A stretch of DNA of 6,158 nt from Tenericutes bacterium HGW-Tenericutes-5 (GTDB taxonomy: Bacteria; Bacillota_I; Bacilli_A; Izemoplasmatales; Hujiaoplasmataceae), in contig PGXI01000083.1 of the NCBI GenBank assembly GCA_002839125.1, forward strand, positions 1 to 6,158. Direction: 5' to 3'. The notes under the pieces were generated by a model. That model was not told where the DNA came from. It did no database searches and saw only the letters and a program-made list of their open reading frames with translations. The position numbers and the translations under genes were made by a program. Below, in pieces: positions 1-4,942 of this stretch; the stretch's first letter is position 1; each line of letters opens with the position of its first letter.

Positions 1-1321
1 TCAAAACTTTTACCTTTTTAAAAACATCTTCTCCAGTAAACTCAACCTTTGCTAAGTCACTTCTAACTTCATAAAGAGTTTTATTCGGATATATTCCGTG
101 AACAGTCTCCATTAATGTGAGATCGGGATTAAAGTTACTTAAATTTTGATCAAAATAACCTATTTTCATTTCTTTTAAAAAGTGATACTCACCAGATAAG
201 GGTTTAATCTCACCTAAGACAGTTTTTATCAATGTGGTTTTCCCAGTACCATTATTTCCGATGATACCAACCTTTTCAAATCCTCGCATCTTCATATTGA
301 TATTGCTAATTAAAGGTTTATCATAACCAATACTTAAATCATTCAACTCTAAGATATAAGCGTTAGTAGGTCTTTTTGTTTTAAAATTAATATTCAAATG
401 ATTTGCGGTGCGGTTTGGTAATTCGATTCTTTCAATTCGGTTAATCTTTTTAATCCGATCTTGTGCGCTTTTGGCTTTAGTAGCTTTATAACGAAATCTA
501 TCAACAAAACTTTGTAAATGCGCAATCTGTTTTTGTTGTTTCTCATATTTTTTAAGTAACAGGTCATAGCGATTAATCTTTTCTACTTCATATTCATCAT
601 AATTTCCATGATAAACTTCTATTGACTGATTATCGATTTCATAAATCTTTCGAACCACTTTATTAATAAAATATTTATCATGAGTAATAATTAAGACCGC
701 CCCACGATAACTTTTTAGATAATCTTCTAACCACTCAATAATTTCTATATCCATATGATTAGTCGGTTCATCAAGTATCAATAAATCTGGTTCAAGCATC
801 AACAATTTCGCAAAAGCTATTCTGGTTTTTTCACCACCAGAAAAAGTCTCGATAACTCGATCATATTCTTCTTTTTTAAAACCAAATCTTGTTAGTAACA
901 TATCAACTTTAGTCAAATAGTCATAACCACCATTGATTAAAAACTCATGTTCTTTATCGCTATATCTTTTTAAAGCAAGCTCAGAATGATCGTTTTCTAA
1001 ATTTAAAGCTAATTGATGCAATTCTTTCTCAATTCGAATAATATTCTTAAAAGGAATTAAGCATTCATCAATTAAAGTATTATCAGTTGATTCAATTATT
1101 TTCTGTGATAAATACCCTACTTTTGCCTGCCTAAAAATAAAAATTTCCCCAGAATCTGGGGTAATTTCATTTAATATCATCTTTATTAAAGTCGTCTTGC
1201 CGACACCATTGCGTCCGATCAAAGCGACCTTCTCATTGCTGTTAATTTCTAAAGAAATATTGTCAAAAAGCACATTACCGCCAAATGTTTTATTTAGGTT
1301 ATTTATTCGTAATAAGTTCAT
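1..1321 (-). CDS. ABC-F family ATPase, YdiF-like (partial, C-terminus beyond left edge)
   Basis: This is a soluble tandem-ATPase protein of the ABC-F family. Members bind the ribosomal E site and relieve stalled translation; some give antibiotic resistance by target protection. I translated 440 codons from the ATG at 1321 to the window edge without a stop. The first nucleotide-binding domain has Walker A GRNGVGKTT (residues 36-44), a GYLSQ Q-loop (69-73), signature FSGGEK (160-165), Walker B LLILDEPTNHMDI (180-192) and switch His214. A Lys/Arg-rich interdomain linker follows (about 240-320, including FVDRFRYKATKAK at 272-284), which in this family contacts P-site tRNA. The second domain shows Walker A GNNGTGKTT (355-363) and GYFDQ. 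The sequence stops at VKVL, just where the second LSGGE signature should begin. No membrane domain is present, as expected for ABC-F. From memory it most resembles B. subtilis YdiF (about 640 residues), so the last third is missing. The start has an AGGTGG ribosome site seven bases upstream. Whether it is a housekeeping or a resistance factor cannot be told. Confidence 0.93.
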   Translation of the reverse strand, partial: MNLLRINNLNKTFGGNVLFDNISLEINSNEKVALIGRNGVGKTTLIKMILNEITPDSGEIFIFRQAKVGYLSQKIIESTDNTLIDECLIPFKNIIRIEKELHQLALNLENDHSELALKRYSDKEHEFLINGGYDYLTKVDMLLTRFGFKKEEYDRVIETFSGGEKTRIAFAKLLMLEPDLLILDEPTNHMDIEIIEWLEDYLKSYRGAVLIITHDKYFINKVVRKIYEIDNQSIEVYHGNYDEYEVEKINRYDLLLKKYEKQQKQIAHLQSFVDRFRYKATKAKSAQDRIKKINRIERIELPNRTANHLNINFKTKRPTNAYILELNDLSIGYDKPLISNINMKMRGFEKVGIIGNNGTGKTTLIKTVLGEIKPLSGEYHFLKEMKIGYFDQNLSNFNPDLTLMETVHGIYPNKTLYEVRSDLAKVEFTGEDVFKKVKVL

Positions 1322-1375
1322 AGTGTCACCACCTAAAGTTACAAATTTAGCGATTTAATATTGTTCGCCATAAAT

Positions 1376-1404
1376 ATTTTAGCAAAAAATTATTTATTTT
1401 ACAA
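1376..1404 (-). promoter_or_regulatory. Predicted sigma-A promoter of the ABC-F gene (extended -10)
   Basis: Read on the minus strand, TTGTAA (1404-1399) is followed after exactly 17 bases by TAAAAT (1381-1376). TGC stands directly before the -10, giving the extended TGnTAnAAT form. Transcription would begin near 1369-1371, about 48 bases before the ABC-F start codon. The promoter lies between the stop of the small membrane gene and the ABC-F start, so the ABC-F gene probably has its own transcript. I see no convincing terminator between the two genes, so read-through from upstream remains possible. Confidence 0.6.
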
Positions 1405-1441
1405 CAAAATATTTATTCGAATTCAAAATACATTAAAATAC

Positions 1442-1675
1442 CTATGCTGGGTTTGTTATTGATACAACACCAATAACGATATAATATAACCCGCCTAGCA
1501 TCAATATCGCGCCCATAATAATTGTGACGATGATCGCTCCTTTTTGTGGTTCAACTGAAGTTTTGTATTTATAGTTCATCATTCCTTTGATAAACTTTTT
1601 TGGATAAATTGCTAATCTAAATCCCACAAGGAAAAAAAGTAGTCCTACTACTATTCCTAAAATTGATAAAAACAT
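1442..1675 (-). CDS. Small two-helix membrane protein, function unknown
   Basis: A 77-residue protein with two clear hydrophobic segments, about residues 2-23 and 47-70. They are joined by a basic, polar loop (YPKKFIKGMMNYKYK at 24-38, then a Glu-Pro at 42-43). The loop's positive charge suggests it faces the cytoplasm, with both ends outside. There is no cleavable signal peptide and no catalytic motif. The pattern of helix, Pro-Lys-Lys-Phe, Tyr-Lys, Glu-Pro, helix recalls small Firmicutes membrane proteins of the DUF6199 kind, but that is recollection and should be treated as tentative. It starts 12 bases after the stop of the E2-like gene. Its strong GAGGAG ribosome site overlaps that stop, so the two are almost certainly one operon and probably translationally coupled. 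The stop is TAG. A membrane anchor or partner for the upstream protein is a plausible inference only. Confidence 0.8.
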   Translation of the reverse strand: MFLSILGIVVGLLFFLVGFRLAIYPKKFIKGMMNYKYKTSVEPQKGAIIVTIIMGAILMLGGLYYIVIGVVSITNPA

Positions 1676-1682
1676 AATTTCA

Positions 1683-1688
1683 CTCCTC
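1683..1688 (-). promoter_or_regulatory. Ribosome binding site of small membrane protein, overlapping upstream stop
   Basis: GAGGAG on the minus strand sits seven bases before the ATG at 1675. Its first G is the last base of the TAG stop (1690-1688) of the E2-like gene. Ribosomes finishing the upstream gene therefore end on the next gene's Shine-Dalgarno sequence, the usual arrangement for translational coupling. It also fixes the start of the 77-residue protein. Confidence 0.75.
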
Positions 1689-2548
1689 TAGTCGTCTAAA
1701 ACAACGTTTTCATTTCTTTCATCAAGAATATATGGATTTTCCATAATCTTCTTGAATTCTCTTAAACTTAAACTATTATATAATCCGTCACTGATTCTTT
1801 CATCAATAACGATACCCATTTTCATAATCTTCTTAACACCAATTTCTTTGGTTGCTAAGTCAATGACTCTTGGTTCTAATGTTTCTTTACCCATTGATAC
1901 AAAAAGTCCAGTTGTACCAAAATTATAGATATGATGGTAAACAGTTTCCATCTTAATTGATTTCAAATTTACTAAGAAAATTGAGGTATGAAATGGTGAT
2001 GCGTCAATAACTTTTTTCGGTAACATACCATGCTTATCTAACCACATTAAGAATCTAACCATAACTTTAATAAAGAAGTTAGGTACTCTAGTTAATATTT
2101 TTGCTATATTGTCTGTTTCATTCTTAATATCGCCTTTGTTTTCATTAACGGTTTTATGGACTTTCTCCATTACTTCTTTAATTGATTCTGAACCGTCAAA
2201 CGTTAGTTTAATTGTTGTTTCTTCTGCTTCATCGGTTAATCTCTTTTTTACCGCTAATGATATTTGGATATTATTGCGCTTGAAAATTCTACCGTTTACG
2301 ATAAAACGATTTAACTTTGGTCTCATGGATACAACTCTTACAAACGAAGCCATAACAATATCCATATAAGTTAATCTTAATCCTTCACTTTTTCTCTTTT
2401 CAAGGATATATTTATCCATGTTTTCACAATCGATTTCTTGTAACTGCATTACCATTGCATCATTTCTATCAAACATGATATGAGGAACAAGTCTCATAAA
2501 AGGGTCAATATTTCTAACTTTTTTTCCATCACTTCTTAATCCGAACAT
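1688..2548 (-). CDS. Stand-alone 2-oxoacid dehydrogenase E2-type acyltransferase-fold protein with altered active site
   Basis: A 286-residue protein resembling the catalytic core of dihydrolipoamide acyltransferases (E2), in the same fold superfamily as chloramphenicol acetyltransferase. Supporting parts, in order: a short N-terminus leading into VPHIMFDRND (21-30), RPKLNRFIVNGRIF (76-89), QISLAVKK (95-102), PFHTSIFLVNLKSI (185-198), HHIYNFGTTGLFVSMGK (205-221) and the C-terminal block MGIVIDERISDG (244-255) before LREFKKIMENP. In active E2 and CAT enzymes this last block is HxxxDG, with His as the general base. Here it reads D-E-R-I-S-D-G, so Glu250 replaces His while Asp254-Gly255 are kept. 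There is no lipoyl or subunit-binding domain, and no E1 or E3 gene nearby, so a role in a classical dehydrogenase complex is unlikely. It may use another acyl chemistry or be non-catalytic. The ATG at 2548 has a TGGAGG ribosome site about seven bases upstream. It is first in an operon with the small membrane protein. Confidence 0.8.
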   Translation of the reverse strand: MFGLRSDGKKVRNIDPFMRLVPHIMFDRNDAMVMQLQEIDCENMDKYILEKRKSEGLRLTYMDIVMASFVRVVSMRPKLNRFIVNGRIFKRNNIQISLAVKKRLTDEAEETTIKLTFDGSESIKEVMEKVHKTVNENKGDIKNETDNIAKILTRVPNFFIKVMVRFLMWLDKHGMLPKKVIDASPFHTSIFLVNLKSIKMETVYHHIYNFGTTGLFVSMGKETLEPRVIDLATKEIGVKKIMKMGIVIDERISDGLYNSLSLREFKKIMENPYILDERNENVVLDD

Positions 2549-2576
2549 AGTGCGCCTCCACTTAAAATTACAATTG

Positions 2577-2605
2577 ATTTTATCACACTTTTATATTATT
2601 GACAA
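2577..2605 (-). promoter_or_regulatory. Predicted sigma-A promoter of the E2-like/small membrane protein operon
   Basis: On the minus strand TTGTCA (2605-2600, five of six matches to TTGACA) is followed after 17 bases by TAAAAT (2582-2577, five of six matches to TATAAT). The predicted start is near 2570, giving a leader of about 22 bases that holds the TGGAGG ribosome site. This is the best-matching promoter in the window and fits an operon reading leftward from 2548. Confidence 0.68.
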
Positions 2606-2642
2606 TTACTTATCATCACAAAAATTTCATATTCATCAAGTA

Positions 2643-2683
2643 TGGTTTTTTAAATCAAAATATGATATAGTTTTTAATATAAT
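2643..2683 (+). promoter_or_regulatory. Candidate promoter region of the PAP2 gene
   Basis: Two overlapping -10 candidates occur here. TGATATAGT (2663-2671) is an extended -10, with a poor -35 (TGGTTT, 2643-2648) at 17 bases. A perfect TATAAT (2678-2683) has no recognisable -35 and would leave a leader of only about 16 bases. I favour the extended -10, which gives a start near 2678 and a leader of about 28 bases. A perfect TTGACA further up (2599-2604) has no -10 at the right distance. Confidence 0.4.
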
Positions 2684-2690
2684 ATATAAA

Positions 2691-2696
2691 AAGGAG
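2691..2696 (+). promoter_or_regulatory. Ribosome binding site that sets the PAP2 start
   Basis: AAGGAG lies nine bases before the ATG at 2706. It decides the start: the open frame extends back to 2550, but those 52 upstream codons cover the divergent promoter region and have no ribosome site of their own. An in-frame TTG at 2703 is an alternative start but would add only one residue. Confidence 0.75.
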
Positions 2697-2705
2697 ATTT
2701 GCTTG

Positions 2706-3425
2706 ATGATTTTTAAGAAATATAGCTATATTATTATCCCCTTCACTCTAGTAATGCTGTTTTTGTTTGTTACCTATTTTGGTAATCAATGGTATGCTGA
2801 AACCTTTGGAAACCCAGGAGTTGACTACTCTTACATCTTCCTAAGTTTTAACGAGAAAGTTCCATTCTTACCTTGGACAATATATCCATATATCGTGGCT
2901 TATCCATTTTGGGCAATGACATTTATCTATATAAGTATTAGATCTAGAGAAAACATGTATAAAATTGCCCTTATGGCACTTGTCACTTTTACAGTATGTG
3001 GTATCTGGTATTTCTTCTGGCAATCAGATGTTGCGGCTTGGAGATTAACTTCTGGTCTATTCTTGAATGATAATCTCTTGACACCAAGAACCGACTTGAC
3101 TTTCACCGAATCAATTGTTGTTTGGATTTATAATGCGGCTGGTCCAAGAAACGCCCTTCCTTCTATGCATACATTGATGAGTTGGTTGTGTATTATCGCT
3201 TTAAGACTTGATAAAAAAATTCCAGTTTTACCTAAAATTATAATTTGGGTAATGTCTTTAGCAATTATCATCGCAACTCAAACATTGAAGCAACATTATG
3301 TGATTGATTTAATCGCTGGAGTAATCTTAGCTGAAGCAGCTTATTGGACTTTAAAAAATTCAAAACTTGTAAAAACCTTTGCTGGTTGGATTGATTCTTT
3401 AAACAGAAAGTTAAAATTAGAATAA
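2706..3425 (+). CDS. PAP2-family integral membrane phosphatase
   Basis: A 239-residue polytopic membrane protein of the type 2 phosphatidic acid phosphatase superfamily, which hydrolyses lipid phosphates or pyrophosphates at the membrane surface through a phospho-histidine intermediate. Two of the three family motifs are clear: PSMH (152-155), matching the PSGH/PSLH motif with the proton-donating His155, and KQHYVID (195-201), where His197 would be the nucleophile and Asp201 its partner. The form with PSMH and QHYxxD resembles the inositolphosphotransferase-like branch (PAP2_3) more than BcrC/PgpB enzymes; the classic first motif KxxxxxxRP is not obvious. About six hydrophobic segments are visible near 8-25, 57-77, 85-105, 156-166, 175-190 and 200-215. 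The tail (216-239) is basic and probably cytoplasmic. The substrate cannot be read from sequence; undecaprenyl pyrophosphate, phosphatidate or another lipid phosphate are options. It is divergent from the E2-like operon and is followed by its own terminator. The stop is TAA. Confidence 0.83.
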   Translation: MIFKKYSYIIIPFTLVMLFLFVTYFGNQWYAETFGNPGVDYSYIFLSFNEKVPFLPWTIYPYIVAYPFWAMTFIYISIRSRENMYKIALMALVTFTVCGIWYFFWQSDVAAWRLTSGLFLNDNLLTPRTDLTFTESIVVWIYNAAGPRNALPSMHTLMSWLCIIALRLDKKIPVLPKIIIWVMSLAIIIATQTLKQHYVIDLIAGVILAEAAYWTLKNSKLVKTFAGWIDSLNRKLKLE

Positions 3426-3434
3426 CAGAACATA

Positions 3435-3448
3435 TGAAAACGTTTTAA
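3435..3448 (+). promoter_or_regulatory. cre-like palindrome (possible CcpA site) upstream of glnA
   Basis: TGAAAACGTTTTAA matches the Bacillus catabolite-responsive consensus TGWAANCGNTNWCA at 13 of 14 positions (C13 is A). Its core AAAACGTTTT (3437-3446) is a perfect palindrome, typical of LacI/CcpA-family operators. It lies ten bases past the PAP2 stop. Its centre is about 65 bases upstream of the predicted glnA transcription start, a position where CcpA usually activates. No CcpA gene is in the window, so the assignment rests on the site alone. Confidence 0.38.
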
Positions 3449-3451
3449 TTG

Positions 3452-3489
3452 AAGCAAATAAATCGCTACTATTGATTTATTTGCTTTTT
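3452..3489 (+). terminator. Rho-independent terminator of the PAP2 gene
   Basis: A perfect 13-base-pair inverted repeat, AAGCAAATAAATC (3452-3464) and GATTTATTTGCTT (3474-3486), encloses a nine-base loop and runs into a T stretch (3485-3489). The stem is AU-rich, so termination may be incomplete. Its right arm overlaps the predicted -35 of glnA. Confidence 0.78.
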
Positions 3490-3500
3490 GTTTATATAAT
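3472..3500 (+). promoter_or_regulatory. Predicted sigma-A promoter of glnA
   Basis: TTGATT (3472-3477, four of six matches to TTGACA) and a perfect TATAAT (3495-3500) are separated by exactly 17 bases. The predicted start is near 3507, leaving an AT-rich, unstructured leader of about 46 bases. That leader ends in an AGGGG ribosome site (3542-3546), six bases before the ATG. I find no GlnR/TnrA box (TGTNA-N7-TNACA) between the PAP2 stop and glnA. Confidence 0.65.
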
Positions 3501-3552
3501 ACGTCAATATTATTAAGAAAATAAAATAAATAATAATAAATAGGGGTAAGTT

Positions 3553-4893
3553 ATGAAAAAGTATACTAGAAACAGCATTTTAGAAAATGCTAAGGAAGAA
3601 AATGTCAGGTATATTAGACTGATGTTTACCGATATCATCGGAACGATAAAAAGTGTGGAAATTCCTGTAGGTCAACTTGAAAGAGCACTAGATGGAAAAG
3701 TTATGTTTGATGGTTCTTCAATTGAAGGATTCGTCAGAATCATGGAAGCTGATATGTATTTAAGACCTGATTATGATACTTGGCTAATTCTTTCTTGGGA
3801 AGAATCAAAATATGGAAAAGTCGCAAGATTAATTTGTGATGTTTATACCCCAGATGGAGTAGCATCATCCGTTGACCCAAGATCAAATTTAAAAAGAATC
3901 GTAAAACGGATGAAAGATTTAGGTTTTTCAACTTTAAATATTGGTTTTGAACCTGAATTCTTCTTATTTAAACTTGATGCCTCCGGCAACGTTACTTTAA
4001 ATCCAATCGATCATGGCGGGTATTTCGATTTATCCCCAATTGATGGGTCTGGAGATTGCCGTAGAGATATTGTCTTAGAATTAGAAAAAATCGGTTTCAA
4101 TATTGAAGCTTCGCATCATGAAGTAGCTCATAGTCAAAATGAAATTAACTTTGAGTTTTCAAATATTATTGAAGCTTGCGATAAAGTCCAAACATTTAAA
4201 CTAGTCGTTAAAAACATCGCTAGACGTCATAATTTACATGCGACTTTCATGCCAAAACCAATCGCTAATATCAATGGTTCCGGAATGCATACCAATTGCT
4301 CGTTAGCAGATCTTGATGGTAATAATGCTTTTTACGATGAAAAAGATCCAATGGGATTATCTTTAGTAGCTAGACAATGGATAACCGGGATTTTAACCCA
4401 TTCAAGAAACTTCTGTGCTATAACAAACCCTACAGTAAATTCATATAAAAGACTAGTTCCTGGATATGAAGCTCCTTGCTACGTATCTTGGTCTGAACAT
4501 AACCGCAGTGTTATGATAAGAATCCCTGCCACAAGAGGAAGAACCACAAGAACGGAAATCCGCTCAGTGGATACAACAGCTAACCCATATTTAGCTGTAG
4601 CTGTTATCCTCGCCTCAGGACTTGATGCAATCGAAAATAACTTACCATTGATTGAACCTATCAATGAAAATCTCTTTGAATTAACAGCTGACCAAAGAGA
4701 AGCTTTAGGTGTAAAAAATCTTCCCGATAATTTAAAAGAAGCAATCGAATTACTTAAAGAAGATAAACTAATGAAGGAAACTCTAGGGGATCATATCTTT
4801 AATAAATTTGTTGAGTTAAAGAACAAAGAATGGGAAGAATTCAAGAAAACTGTAACTGAATGGGAAATAAAAAAGTATATTAACATAATCTAA
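3553..4893 (+). CDS. glnA: Type I glutamine synthetase (GSI-alpha)
   Basis: Makes glutamine from glutamate, ammonia and ATP in the cytoplasm; the enzyme is a dodecamer. At 446 residues it matches the Gram-positive GSI-alpha form (B. subtilis GlnA is about 444). The N-terminal beta-grasp domain carries MFDGSSIEGFVRI (51-63). Its Arg62 equals the B. subtilis arginine that mediates glutamine feedback inhibition, so feedback control is probably kept. Catalytic-domain motifs are EPEFFLF (133-139), SHHEVA (187-192), NGSGMH (241-246), NPTVNSYKRLVPGYEAP (292-308) with the flap Glu306, and RIPATRGR (323-330) leading to TEIRSVD. The adenylylation tyrosine motif of enterobacterial GlnA is absent, as expected for this type. 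One oddity is AHSQNE (192-197), where relatives usually have APGQHE. It has its own promoter, and no glnR lies directly upstream as in Bacillus. It converges with pyk across a shared terminator. The stop is TAA. Confidence 0.97.
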   Translation: MKKYTRNSILENAKEENVRYIRLMFTDIIGTIKSVEIPVGQLERALDGKVMFDGSSIEGFVRIMEADMYLRPDYDTWLILSWEESKYGKVARLICDVYTPDGVASSVDPRSNLKRIVKRMKDLGFSTLNIGFEPEFFLFKLDASGNVTLNPIDHGGYFDLSPIDGSGDCRRDIVLELEKIGFNIEASHHEVAHSQNEINFEFSNIIEACDKVQTFKLVVKNIARRHNLHATFMPKPIANINGSGMHTNCSLADLDGNNAFYDEKDPMGLSLVARQWITGILTHSRNFCAITNPTVNSYKRLVPGYEAPCYVSWSEHNRSVMIRIPATRGRTTRTEIRSVDTTANPYLAVAVILASGLDAIENNLPLIEPINENLFELTADQREALGVKNLPDNLKEAIELLKEDKLMKETLGDHIFNKFVELKNKEWEEFKKTVTEWEIKKYINII

Positions 4894-4915
4894 TTGATCA
4901 AACAAATATAAAAAT

Positions 4916-4941
4916 AAAGGGCTAGAATTTCTAGCCCTTTT
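4916..4941. terminator. Bidirectional terminator between glnA and pyk
   Basis: AAAGGGCTAG (4916-4925) and CTAGCCCTTT (4931-4940) form a perfect GC-containing hairpin; one more A-T pair (4926/4930) extends it to 11 base pairs with a three-base loop. On the plus strand it ends in TTTT (4938-4941). On the minus strand the stem is followed by TTTATTTTTATA. It can therefore stop both glnA and pyk transcripts. It begins only two bases beyond the pyk stop codon. Confidence 0.85.
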
Positions 4942-4942
4942 A

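Noticed and set aside
1391..1441. A terminator after the small membrane gene
   Set aside because: Only short AT-rich palindromes around GAATTC and TTCGAA are present, without a stable stem followed by a T run in the right orientation.
2109..2369. Plus-strand open frame of 86 codons inside the E2-like gene
   Set aside because: It is antisense to a protein with clear family motifs, and I see no family features in its translation.
2550..2705. A 52-codon upstream extension of the PAP2 open frame starting at the ATG at 2550
   Set aside because: It runs through the divergent promoter region and has no ribosome site. A good AAGGAG precedes the ATG at 2706, where the first transmembrane segment also begins in the usual way.
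3501..3552. A riboswitch or structured attenuator in the glnA leader
   Set aside because: The leader is short, made mostly of A and T with AATAAT-type repeats, and has no stem worth naming.
3740..3931. Minus-strand open frame of 63 codons inside glnA
   Set aside because: It is a shadow of glnA, which is unambiguous on the other strand.
4479..4664. Minus-strand open frame of 61 codons inside glnA
   Set aside because: It lies over the conserved RIPATRGR and NPYLA regions of glnA and shows no independent features.
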